From assembly GCA_013359125.1 (NCBI GenBank), contig JABWCR010000024.1, positions 1 through 45,845 of the forward strand: a stretch of 45,845 nt of DNA, written 5' to 3'. The notes under the pieces were generated by a model that searched no databases, was not told the DNA's origin, and saw nothing but the letters and a program-made list of their open reading frames with translations. Origin of the DNA: Armatimonadota bacterium. Lineage in GTDB: Bacteria > Armatimonadota > Fimbriimonadia > Fimbriimonadales > GBS-DC. Each line of letters starts with the position of its first letter. Positions within the stretch are counted from its first letter, which is position 1. The position numbers were made by a program, and so were the translations under genes. This document shows, one piece after another, positions 23,587-31,310 of the stretch.

Positions 23587-24291
23587 ATGAGCGCGCAGAT
23601 CAAATACCTCGGTCATTCCACCTTTCTCGTACAATCGCCCGACGGCAAAAAGATCCTATTCGAACCCTGGGTGCACAATAACCCTGCCTGCCAAGACAAG
23701 ACCCTGCCTAACCTCGACCTAATCCTCATCTCTCACGGCCACAGCGACCATATGTGGGACGCGGCGAAAATCGCAAGCGAAACAGGACAGCCCCCAACGC
23801 TCTGCATCGTCGAAATCGCCGACTATCTCGAAGATTCGCTTCCCTCGGTCGTCGGAATGAACAAGGGCGGCGCCTATCTTCACGGCTCGCTTAAGGCAAC
23901 GTTCGTCAATGCCCACCACAGCAGCAGCCTGGTCGAAGAAACCCCGTCCGGTTACGTCAATCGCGTCGGCGGCGATCCAGGCGCCTGGGTGCTCAAAATG
24001 GACGGCGGCCCAACTATCTACCACGCGGGCGACACCTGCGCCTTCGGCGATATGAAGATCATCATGGACCTGCACAAGCCGGACGTCGCCATTCTCCCAA
24101 TTGGCGACCACTACACCATGGGGCCCGAAGAAGCCGCCTACGCCGCCAACATGATGGGCGTCCCCAAAGTCATCCCCTGCCACTTTGCGACGTTCCCGAT
24201 CCTAAGAGGGCGCCCCGAAGAGATGGCGCCGCACTTGAAACAAGGAATCGAACTTATCGCGCTACAGCCCGGCGAATCGACCTCGATCTGA
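23587..24291 (+). CDS. metal-dependent hydrolase (UPF0173, metallo-beta-lactamase fold)
   Basis: 234 residues. It opens with IKYLGHSTFLVQ and carries the metal motif SHGHSDH (His50, His52, Asp54, His55), then VNAHHSS, IYHAGDTCAFGDMKII and PCHFATFP, which together define the UPF0173/UlaG-like group. No signal peptide is seen; it is a cytoplasmic hydrolase of unknown substrate. The start is supported by the TAAAAT box 7 nt upstream. Its last 38 nt overlap the convergent VanZ-like gene. Confidence 0.88.
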   Translation: MSAQIKYLGHSTFLVQSPDGKKILFEPWVHNNPACQDKTLPNLDLILISHGHSDHMWDAAKIASETGQPPTLCIVEIADYLEDSLPSVVGMNKGGAYLHGSLKATFVNAHHSSSLVEETPSGYVNRVGGDPGAWVLKMDGGPTIYHAGDTCAFGDMKIIMDLHKPDVAILPIGDHYTMGPEEAAYAANMMGVPKVIPCHFATFPILRGRPEEMAPHLKQGIELIALQPGESTSI

Positions 24292-24703
24292 TCAGCACGC
24301 AGGCAAAAGCCGCGCCGGTCGCGTCCAAAACGATGTCCAGTGGATTGCCGGTCCGATTGGGCACTAGCGCCTGATGAATCTCGTCTGCCGTCGCCACGAC
24401 GACTGCAAGCAAAAATCCGACAATCAGCGCCTTCCCAATCGACCGACCGAACCCGCGCACGACTGCAAGCACAATCAGCGAAGCCAGCACAGCGTACTCG
24501 ACAAAGTGAGCAACTTTACGAACAAGGAAATTGATGGTCTCTAACTGCGAAGCCGACAGACGCTCCAACAACGACGGCCATACGACCCGCAGAATCTGCT
24601 CCACCAACTCGCCGGTCTCATCCCCGCCCCAACTTTTGGTCGAAAACCAAGCGATCAGCCCGATCCACGCCAGCGCGGGCAACGACCAGGCAATCGCGCG
24701 CAT
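24254..24703 (-). CDS. VanZ-like membrane protein
   Basis: 149 residues with four membrane helices (WSLPALAWIGLIAWFS; FVEYAVLASLIVLAVV; ALIVGFLLAVVVATADEI; and a C-terminal LDATGAAFACVLI). The motifs FLVRKVAHFVEYAVL and DEIHQALVPNRTGNPLDIVLDATGA are diagnostic of the VanZ family. The function is uncertain (teicoplanin resistance in one case). Its ATG overlaps the stop of the peroxiredoxin gene (TAATG), so it is the last gene of a lysA-bcp-vanZ-like operon. Confidence 0.88.
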   Translation of the reverse strand: MRAIAWSLPALAWIGLIAWFSTKSWGGDETGELVEQILRVVWPSLLERLSASQLETINFLVRKVAHFVEYAVLASLIVLAVVRGFGRSIGKALIVGFLLAVVVATADEIHQALVPNRTGNPLDIVLDATGAAFACVLIRSRSIRRAVAR

Positions 24704-25158
24704 TACAACTCCTTAATCGCCCGGATGACCTCTTCGGCGTGCCCGTCCGGCTTCACTCTTGGCCATACTCGGCGCACAATGCCCTCTTCGTCGATCAAAA
24801 ACGTCATTCGTGCCACGCCCCAATACTTCTTCCCATAGTTGTTCTTCTCTTGCCAGGCGCCGAAGGCCTCCGCCAACTCATGATTCTCGTCCGCCAACAA
24901 CGGAAAGCCCAGCCCAAACTTCGAATCGAACTTTGTATGAGACTTGACAGAATCGGCGCTGACGCCAATCACCACAGCGTCCAACTCGGCATACGCCTCC
25001 AAACTATCCCGAAATCCGCAAGCCTCAACCGTACATCCAGGCGTATCGTCCTTTGGATAAAAATACAAAACCACCTTCTTGCCCCGATAATCGCTCAATT
25101 TGACCGTGTTTCCATGCTGATCGCTCAACGCGATGTCAGGAACCTGATTGCCTTCCAT
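24703..25158 (-). CDS. bcp: thiol peroxidase of the Bcp (PrxQ) family
   Basis: 151 residues. The peroxidatic Cys42 lies in YPKDDTPGCTVEACGFRD, with a second Cys47 in the alpha-2 position of PrxQ proteins. The remaining sequence (VIGVSADSVKSHTKF, FPLLADEN, RMTFLIDEEGIV) is typical. It reduces hydroperoxides using thioredoxin. The gene starts 3 nt after the lysA stop, so it is cotranscribed with lysA. Confidence 0.93.
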   Translation of the reverse strand: MEGNQVPDIALSDQHGNTVKLSDYRGKKVVLYFYPKDDTPGCTVEACGFRDSLEAYAELDAVVIGVSADSVKSHTKFDSKFGLGFPLLADENHELAEAFGAWQEKNNYGKKYWGVARMTFLIDEEGIVRRVWPRVKPDGHAEEVIRAIKEL

Positions 25159-25161
25159 GCT

Positions 25162-26412
25162 CTACCTCAATGGCTTTTGATTGATGATCAATTGCTCGTG
25201 CGTCTCGCGCTCGACAATGAGCCGAGCCTTGCCCCGATCGACCAGCGCCATCGCCGGGCGCGGGTAGCAGTTATAGTTGCTGCTCATCGAATAGGTATAA
25301 GCCCCAGCCGACAAGGCTACCAATCGGTCGCCGGTCTCCATTGCGGGCAACTCAATCGCATCTTCCAACAGGTCGTTCTCGCAATGCTTGCCGACCAGCC
25401 GATAGCGATGAGTCGCCGCCTGACTGGCCTTCGATGCGGCCAAATAAGTATACCGAGAGCCATAAAGCTGAGGCCGCGGATTGTCCGACACGCCCCCGTC
25501 GACGCTCAAGTAAGTGCGAACGCCCGGGATCTCCTTAATCGCGCCTACTGTATAGACAATGTAGCCCGACTCCCCAACGATCGACCGTCCAGGTTCGACC
25601 TGAAGCTCGATCGAATCGCTGACGACGCCCCTCAGTTCGGAAGTTACAACTTCGGCATACTCGGCAATGGTCGGCAAGTCGTCCGACGGCAAATACCGGA
25701 TACCCAACCCCCCTCCAATATTAAACTTCGAGGATCTAAACTTATACTTTTCTTCGGCAAGAGCCACAAATTCGGCCATCAGTCGGACGGCCTCTCGAAA
25801 CTCTTCCAAGCGTGCGATCTGCGATCCGATATGACAATGAAACCCGGCCAGATTCAGCTTCTTCGCCCGCCGGATCGCCCCGCCCGCATCTGCAAGCTGA
25901 AACCCAAACTTTGTATCCGATTGACCTGTTCGAACAGAAGGATGGGTCGTCGGATCGACCCCGGGCGCCATCCTCAACAAGATTTCTACCTCGACGCCCA
26001 TAGCCTCCAATCGCTCCAACTCCAGAAAGTTGTCTACAATGATCGACCCAATTCCCGATTCCACGGCGAACCGCAACTCTTCCATACTTTTGTTGCTTCC
26101 ATGGAAGTGGATTCGAGAGGCGGGAAAGTCAGCCCTCAATGCGACGAATAGTTCCCCGCCCGAAGCGCAGTCAATGTCCAAACCCTCTTCCTCTATGATC
26201 TGAGCGACCGCGATCGTCAACAGTGCCTTAGCCGCATAATGAACCCCGACCCTTGGCCACCGAGATTCGAACTCGCGCCGATACGACCGGCATTGATCGC
26301 GAATCGCCTGTTCGTCTAAAACATAGAGGGGAGTGCCAAATTCATCGGCCAACTCGTCGATTGAGATTCCGGCGACGCAAACTTGGCCTTTTTCGTCGAT
26401 TACAAAGGGCAT
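25162..26412 (-). CDS. lysA: diaminopimelate decarboxylase
   Basis: 416 residues, a fold-type III PLP enzyme that makes lysine from meso-diaminopimelate. Visible are VHYAAKALLTIAV with the PLP lysine, AGFHCHIGSQI, NIGGGLGIRYL, VEPGRSIVGESGY (phosphate site), HCENDLL (the subunit-donated Cys-Glu region) and SAGAYTYSMSSNYN near the end. The usual CESGD form is CENDL here. It starts at the ATG at 26412; a TAAACT box lies 12 nt upstream. Confidence 0.93.
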   Translation of the reverse strand: MPFVIDEKGQVCVAGISIDELADEFGTPLYVLDEQAIRDQCRSYRREFESRWPRVGVHYAAKALLTIAVAQIIEEEGLDIDCASGGELFVALRADFPASRIHFHGSNKSMEELRFAVESGIGSIIVDNFLELERLEAMGVEVEILLRMAPGVDPTTHPSVRTGQSDTKFGFQLADAGGAIRRAKKLNLAGFHCHIGSQIARLEEFREAVRLMAEFVALAEEKYKFRSSKFNIGGGLGIRYLPSDDLPTIAEYAEVVTSELRGVVSDSIELQVEPGRSIVGESGYIVYTVGAIKEIPGVRTYLSVDGGVSDNPRPQLYGSRYTYLAASKASQAATHRYRLVGKHCENDLLEDAIELPAMETGDRLVALSAGAYTYSMSSNYNCYPRPAMALVDRGKARLIVERETHEQLIINQKPLR

Positions 26413-26424
26413 CGAAGGAACCGA

Positions 26425-26430
26425 AGTTTA
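26425..26430 (-). promoter_or_regulatory. -10 box TAAACT of lysA
   Basis: AGGTAAACT on the minus strand ends 12 nt before the lysA ATG. It is 8 bp from the -10 box of the divergent tRNA-Gly gene. Confidence 0.6.
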
Positions 26431-26438
26431 CCTGAAGG

Positions 26439-26444
26439 TATAAT
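26439..26444 (+). promoter_or_regulatory. -10 box TATAAT of tRNA-Gly
   Basis: AGGTATAAT ends 10 nt before the first base of the tRNA, a normal distance for a stable-RNA promoter with a very short 5' leader. Confidence 0.75.
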
Positions 26445-26454
26445 GGCTGGCGAT

Positions 26455-26528
<74 letters not shown>

Positions 26529-26532
26529 GCGA

Positions 26533-27396
26533 TTAACGTTGCCGGCTCAGTTTCTCGATCACGAGCGCCAGCGCCTGAATCCCAAGCCGCTCCCCTTCTT
26601 CAGTCTCAAGCATCTTGAACAGTTCGCGCACACCTGCAACGCCCGGCAACGCAACGCCCAACCGATCCGCCTGCCTCATCACCAGCCTCAAGTCCTTCTG
26701 AAGCAGTTTGACCATAAAGCCCGGGTTAAAGTCCCGCTTTGCAATCCGCGTCCCCAAGTTCTCCATCGCCCACGACCCAGCCGCGCCCGAAGAGAGCGCC
26801 TCGATCGTCGTATCCAAGTCCAGCCCGGCCGCAGAAGCAAAAGTCAATGCCTCGCACACGGCCAAGATGCCCGTCGCCACCGCAATCTGATTGGTCAACT
26901 TCGTCATCTGGCCCGATCCCGATTCGCCCGTGTGGATGATCTTGCGACCCATCGCCTCGAACGCAGGCCTCGCGCGCTCGAACGCCAACCGATCGCCGCC
27001 CACCATGAATGTCAGCGTCCCGGCCTCCGCGCCCCACTGCCCGCCGGTGATCGGCGCGTCCAAAAACGCGATCTTCCCTGCCTCCGTGGCAATTGCTCGC
27101 GCCGTATCGGGAGATACGGTGCTGCAATCGATCCCGATTGATTCCAGACTCAAGTGGGGCAGCGCTGTCCGCCAAACGGCCAAAACTGTTTCATCTTCGG
27201 GCAAACAGGTGAATAGAATCTCCGCCTGGCGCGCGCAATCTTCCACAGAATCTGCCGCCATCGCGCCTTGCGAGACCAATCGCTCGACCGGGCCAATGCT
27301 GCGATTGAAAACGCGAACGGGAAAACCAGCCTTGACCAAGTGGCCCGCCATCGGGCGCCCCATAATGCCAAGACCAATGAAGCCGATAGGGATCAT
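26533..27396 (-). CDS. beta-hydroxyacid dehydrogenase (3-hydroxyisobutyrate/tartronate semialdehyde reductase family)
   Basis: 287 residues from the ATG at 27396; the longer open frame runs through the tRNA-Glu gene and is not real. The N-terminus IGFIGLGIMGRPMAGHL is the family signature and nucleotide fold, followed by DAPITGGQWGAEAGTLTFMVGG (substrate site), KLTNQ with the catalytic Lys, and the helical C-terminal domain. It oxidises or reduces short beta-hydroxy acids with NAD(P); exact substrate unknown. It begins 8 nt after the 3' end of tRNA-Glu on the same strand. Confidence 0.88.
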   Translation of the reverse strand: MIPIGFIGLGIMGRPMAGHLVKAGFPVRVFNRSIGPVERLVSQGAMAADSVEDCARQAEILFTCLPEDETVLAVWRTALPHLSLESIGIDCSTVSPDTARAIATEAGKIAFLDAPITGGQWGAEAGTLTFMVGGDRLAFERARPAFEAMGRKIIHTGESGSGQMTKLTNQIAVATGILAVCEALTFASAAGLDLDTTIEALSSGAAGSWAMENLGTRIAKRDFNPGFMVKLLQKDLRLVMRQADRLGVALPGVAGVRELFKMLETEEGERLGIQALALVIEKLSRQR

Positions 27397-27404
27397 AAAG
27401 AGAA

Positions 27405-27481
27405 TGGTAGCCCCAGCGGGATTCGAACCCGCGTTCTCCTGGCTGAAAACCAGGCGTCCTAGGCCGCTAGACCATGGGGCC
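27405..27481 (-). tRNA. tRNA-Glu (anticodon TTC)
   Basis: 77 nt including CCA. The minus strand reads GGCCCCA...TGGGGCT acceptor stem (G-U at the first pair), anticodon stem CCTGG/CCAGG with loop TTTTCAG (anticodon TTC), and T-arm GCGGGTTCGAATCCCGC. Its end is only 8 nt before the following coding region. Confidence 0.95.
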
Positions 27482-27509
27482 GACTGCACCCCGATTATAC
27501 CTGAACAAC

Positions 27510-28454
27510 CTATCGCGAGATCGTGTAAGCCAACTGAAACAGCACGTCCTGCTTGCCGCCTGTCGAGGGTATCCAGCTCATCCATCGATTGGGAAAACCA
27601 TTGTGCGACCGAAAGTTCACCGCCGCCATCAGATTCGGCGAAAAAACATACCGAGCCCCTATCGTGGCCATCTTGCCCGGCTCCATGCCGCCGCCAATAT
27701 CAAGATAATCCAATCGACCGACCAGCGTTAGTTTCTCGATGCCAGGCACACGATAATACAGGTCGACATACGCGCCCCTATAAGGATTGAGAAACTTGCC
27801 CGAGACAACCTCGCCGCGCACGAGCAGTTTCGAGTTCGAATATCGAATATCGAGGCCGCTCACCTTCGCCCGAACGTTCTGATTTCCGTTAGGCCATTGC
27901 GCAAACTTGCCTTGCCAGTGGCTGACGCCCACGATCCAATCTCCAGGGTTGATCTGTACCCTCGCGACCTGCGTCTCCATCTTGTGGTCGGTGTTCCAGA
28001 CGCTTGTCGCAAACCCTTCCTGCGCTGCAGCCTCAATCTGAAGCTCGCCGCCGTTCCATCGCGCATAAACCCCAGGCGCAGTCCAATCCAAATTGATGAA
28101 TGCGTAGTCGTTCCGCGCCATCGGATAGTAGATCAGCCCGCTATTATAGGTCTCCTCGTGGTCGTATATGCCAAAAGGCAACCGCACCCTTCCCGCCCGT
28201 GCCGCAAAGCCGTCCTTCTCTCCTTCAATATAGGCCTCGATCACCCGAACCTCGCTCCAGGCTCGAACGCCATGAAGCTTCCCGCTCCACTGGTCGTCAA
28301 CCCGCACTTTGAGGCTGGCAGACGATGAGTAAATCTCGCTGTTCATCGGCGCCGAACTGAATCGAGTGCGAAAATCGTTCACCAAGTCCAAGTGAACCTG
28401 CGGCTGAGCAACGGCCATACCGACCAAAAGCACAAACGTCAAAAGATATCTCAT
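27510..28454 (-). CDS. predicted outer-membrane beta-barrel (porin-like) protein
   Basis: 314 residues from the ATG at 28454, chosen for its signal peptide (MRYLLTFVLLVGMAVAQ) and an AAGGA ribosome-binding site 4-5 nt upstream; the longer open frame lacks both. The body alternates short aromatic-rich strands (VHLDLVNDFRTRFSS, AGRVRLPFGIYDHEETYNSGLIYYP, VGRLDYLDIGGGMEPGKMATIGARYVF) and ends in LFQLAYTISR, close to an outer-membrane C-terminal strand. It looks like proteins of the phosphate-selective-porin style, but the family cannot be named with certainty. It is divergent from the cupredoxin gene and shares a 117-nt gap. Confidence 0.7.
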   Translation of the reverse strand: MRYLLTFVLLVGMAVAQPQVHLDLVNDFRTRFSSAPMNSEIYSSSASLKVRVDDQWSGKLHGVRAWSEVRVIEAYIEGEKDGFAARAGRVRLPFGIYDHEETYNSGLIYYPMARNDYAFINLDWTAPGVYARWNGGELQIEAAAQEGFATSVWNTDHKMETQVARVQINPGDWIVGVSHWQGKFAQWPNGNQNVRAKVSGLDIRYSNSKLLVRGEVVSGKFLNPYRGAYVDLYYRVPGIEKLTLVGRLDYLDIGGGMEPGKMATIGARYVFSPNLMAAVNFRSHNGFPNRWMSWIPSTGGKQDVLFQLAYTISR

Positions 28455-28571
28455 CTTCCTTAGTCCCTCTTTGCATCTATTGTCGGGAAGTTCCACCAAA
28501 ACTTCTCGCTGGCACGAATGCGGTGAATCGGGCAGCCAATGTGGAATATGCAAGGCAGGAGGCACAGAACA
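28455..28571. promoter_or_regulatory. divergent control region between porin-like gene and cupredoxin gene
   Basis: Both genes have Shine-Dalgarno sequences here: AAGGA before the ATG at 28454 (minus) and AGGAGG at 28557-28562 before the ATG at 28572 (plus). No -10 box in the leaderless position is seen. Possible -10-like words (GACAAT on minus, AATATG on plus) are weak. Confidence 0.4.
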
Positions 28572-29153
28572 ATGAAAAGAATTGGCTTCGCCGTGATCGG
28601 CGCATGGGCGATATTGGGCGTAGCGCAAGATTCAAGCCTGACTGTAACGGGACAGGTCAACCTCCCAGACGGATCTCCGGCCAAAGAAGCTGTCGTCTTC
28701 TTGCAAGGCGCAACCAAGGCAAAACCAATGCGCAATGCCGTGATCGACCAGCGGGACAAGCGCTTCGCGCCCCGCGTCCTGGTCGTTACCACCGGCACAA
28801 CGGTCGAGTTTCCGAACAACGACACGGTCTTTCACAACGTCTTTGCCTACTATAACGCTAAGAAGTTCGACCTCGGCATGTATGCCAAAGGCAAAACAAA
28901 GTCTCAAACCTTCGACAAGCCCGGCGTGGTCGCATTGCTCTGCAACGTCCATTCCGGCATGAGCGCATACATCTACATCGTCGATACGCCCTACTTTGCC
29001 GTTACCGATTCCAAAGGCCGTTACGAAATCAAGGGCGTGCCTGCCGGCCAATACAATCTCATCGCCTGGCACGAAGCAGGGCACACCTCCGAGCGTAAGG
29101 TAACGCTCCACAAGGACGGCGACCTGACCTACCCAATAAGACTTAAAAAATAA
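28572..29153 (+). CDS. exported cupredoxin (plastocyanin/azurin-like) with C-terminal carboxypeptidase-regulatory-like domain
   Basis: 193 residues from the ATG at 28572, which has AGGAGG nine bases upstream; the open frame to 28539 adds a non-signal extension. A signal peptide (FAVIGAWAILGVAQ) is followed by a beta-sandwich with copper-ligand candidates His88 (FHNVF), Cys124, His127 and Met130 (CNVHSGM), the type 1 copper pattern. The C-terminal part (YFAVTDSKGRYEIKGVPAGQYNLIAWHEA) is a regulatory-like beta-domain as in methylamine-utilisation-type proteins. It is probably a periplasmic electron carrier or copper sensor. The stop codon TAA directly abuts the ATG of the GGDEF/HD-GYP gene. Confidence 0.83.
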   Translation: MKRIGFAVIGAWAILGVAQDSSLTVTGQVNLPDGSPAKEAVVFLQGATKAKPMRNAVIDQRDKRFAPRVLVVTTGTTVEFPNNDTVFHNVFAYYNAKKFDLGMYAKGKTKSQTFDKPGVVALLCNVHSGMSAYIYIVDTPYFAVTDSKGRYEIKGVPAGQYNLIAWHEAGHTSERKVTLHKDGDLTYPIRLKK

Positions 29154-31262
29154 ATGCGCAATCTCCCGATCCGAACCAGAATCTGGGCGCTCTCGGCGGG
29201 CGGCGCCCTGCTCTTTACCCTGACATTGGTCGTTTGCCTCTGGTTCGTCGCCAACGTCGAGAGTTCGCGAATGCTTCGCCACGACGCGAAAGCAGCACGA
29301 ACAATGTTCTCCTCGATCCTACAGGAGCGAATGGAGCGTCTCTCCGCACAAAGCCAACTTCTGGGCAGTTGGCCGGCCTTTAAGGCGCTGATCCAAACGC
29401 AAGACCGCGCAACCATGTCCGACGTGCTACAGGAGTACCAAGTCAAGATGCAGGCCGAAAGCATGGTTGCCTTTGACCGCGACGGTAAGGAGATAGGCCG
29501 CACGGGCTCGGTCGCATCCGTCAATATCAAACCCAAATCCAATACCGAAACGACCGCCACCATCGAAACGGTCGCCGGAGCCTCGGCCGTCGTGGTCGTC
29601 GCGCCCATTCTCATTCATGGCTATCACTGGGGCTCGCTCGTCGTATTGGACGAAATCGACGATCGCCTCTTACAAAACCTAAGCGCCGCCATCGGCGCCG
29701 AGGTCTCCATCGTTAGCAACGGCAAGACGCTCGCCTCGTCCATCTCGGGCATCGAATCGGCCCCGACCCAGCCAGATCGGCCGACCGAAATCACAATCGG
29801 CGGCCAGGTTTACCTCGGCCTCTATTCATCCGCCGAAAGCATTGGCAACAACTCGAACGTCGGGCTCGTAACTTTACGAAAGAAACACGAGGCGATGGCG
29901 CCCTTCGCACGCATTCGCATCGCTCTTATCGCCCTTTTTGTCGTCGCGCTGATCGCCTCGATAGCCGCCGGCGCCCTTCTCGCCAAAAGCGTTACGAGCC
30001 CGCTCCGAGAAGTCGTGAGCGCCGCGGAAACACTGAGCAAAGGCCAATGGCCCGATGCCCTTCGCACCACGGCCAACGATGAGATCGCTATCCTTAAGCG
30101 CTCCTTTAACGACATGGCTGTCGCGCTAAAACAGGGGCAAGACAAGCTTATCGCCATGCTCGACATCGATCCGCTGACCGATGTGCTCAATCATCGTTCC
30201 TTCCAAGAGCGACTGCGACAGGAAATCACGCGAAGCCAGGCAACCCAATCGCCCCTCTCGCTCGTGCTTTTCGACATCGACGCGCTGCGCAAACTGAACG
30301 AAGAGAAGGGAATGACCCACGGCGACGAACTCCTCAAAAAGACCGCCTGCACGCTTCAAATGCTCCTGCCAGAAGTGGCCATTATCGGACGCCACGGCGG
30401 AGACGAGTTCGCATTGCTCCTTCCGACCTACGACCTGGAGCGATCGGAACAGGTCGCCCAATCCTTGCTGGACAAACTCAACCTGGCATTCGGCGGTTCT
30501 GCGCGCTTTCACGTTGGCTGCGCCTCCATCGATGAGACGCCGGCAGGCCCGACGCAATTAACCCTGGCGGCAGAAATGGCCTCCCAAATGTCAAAAAGCA
30601 TGGGAGGCAAAAAAGTCGCCCGCTTCGAAGCCATTGACGGATTCGGCCCGAACGCCGATCCATACCATCTTCAAGAGTTTCTGCGAGATGGCAGCCTGGC
30701 CACCATCCAAGCCCTAGCCGCCGCAGTCGATGCCAAAGACCCCTATACAGAGGGACATTCGCGCCGAGTGGCCGAACTCAGCGCCCGGCTTGCACAGTTC
30801 GTCGGCCTCCCACAAAGCGAGGTCGAATTGATCCGAATTACCGGCACGCTGCACGACGTGGGCAAGATCGGTATACCCGACTCCATCCTTAAAAAGGACG
30901 GCCCCATGGATCCCGACGAACGCGCCCTGATGGAAACCCACCCCGTCCTCGGCGAAATCATCGTCGGCAAGGTGCCCCAACTCGCCACTACGCTTCCCGG
31001 TGTACGACACCACCACGAAACTTGGAACGGCAAAGGCTATCCCGACGGATTGACTGGCGAAGACATTCCTCTCATGGCCCGAATCCTCGCCCTCTCCGAT
31101 AGCTTCGACGCCATGACTTCAGACCGTCCTTATCGCAAAGGGATGGGTATCGAAAAGGCCCTCGGCATCATTGAGAACGAACTCGGAGAGCAGTTCGATC
31201 CTTTCTTAGGCGCTCGCTTCTTAGAGATGATGGGCGCCGATGCCGCCGAAAAAGCCGCATAG
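29154..31262 (+). CDS. membrane receptor with HAMP, GGDEF and HD-GYP domains (c-di-GMP turnover)
   Basis: 702 residues. TM1 about 13-34, a roughly 220-residue periplasmic sensor, TM2 about 256-276, HAMP about 277-330, GGDEF domain about 335-500 with the intact GGDEF at 415-419 and DPLTDVLNHRSF entry, and HD-GYP about 515-695 with HDVGKIGIPD (His567), HHHETWNGKGYPDGL (619-633). It may both make and hydrolyse c-di-GMP; intact motifs suggest at least the HD-GYP part is active. The sensor resembles an extracytoplasmic Cache-like domain with no obvious ligand residues. It follows the cupredoxin stop with no gap, so the sensor and cupredoxin are likely cotranscribed. Confidence 0.92.
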   Translation: MRNLPIRTRIWALSAGGALLFTLTLVVCLWFVANVESSRMLRHDAKAARTMFSSILQERMERLSAQSQLLGSWPAFKALIQTQDRATMSDVLQEYQVKMQAESMVAFDRDGKEIGRTGSVASVNIKPKSNTETTATIETVAGASAVVVVAPILIHGYHWGSLVVLDEIDDRLLQNLSAAIGAEVSIVSNGKTLASSISGIESAPTQPDRPTEITIGGQVYLGLYSSAESIGNNSNVGLVTLRKKHEAMAPFARIRIALIALFVVALIASIAAGALLAKSVTSPLREVVSAAETLSKGQWPDALRTTANDEIAILKRSFNDMAVALKQGQDKLIAMLDIDPLTDVLNHRSFQERLRQEITRSQATQSPLSLVLFDIDALRKLNEEKGMTHGDELLKKTACTLQMLLPEVAIIGRHGGDEFALLLPTYDLERSEQVAQSLLDKLNLAFGGSARFHVGCASIDETPAGPTQLTLAAEMASQMSKSMGGKKVARFEAIDGFGPNADPYHLQEFLRDGSLATIQALAAAVDAKDPYTEGHSRRVAELSARLAQFVGLPQSEVELIRITGTLHDVGKIGIPDSILKKDGPMDPDERALMETHPVLGEIIVGKVPQLATTLPGVRHHHETWNGKGYPDGLTGEDIPLMARILALSDSFDAMTSDRPYRKGMGIEKALGIIENELGEQFDPFLGARFLEMMGADAAEKAA

Positions 31263-31291
31263 GATTCCATCTATCTCCGTCGAATCCGGGC

Positions 31292-31297
31292 TATACT
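31292..31297 (+). promoter_or_regulatory. -10 box TATACT of the PSD1-DUF1501 operon
   Basis: GGGCTATACT ends 13 nt before the ATG at 31311, with a short leader (GAACAGGTACGCC). The same word GGGCTATAC occurs near the end of the window (45823-45830). Confidence 0.5.
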
Positions 31298-31310
31298 GAA
31301 CAGGTACGCC

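Noticed and set aside
27397-27585. N-terminal extension of the hydroxyacid dehydrogenase
   Set aside because: It passes through the tRNA-Glu gene; the normal family start is at 27396.
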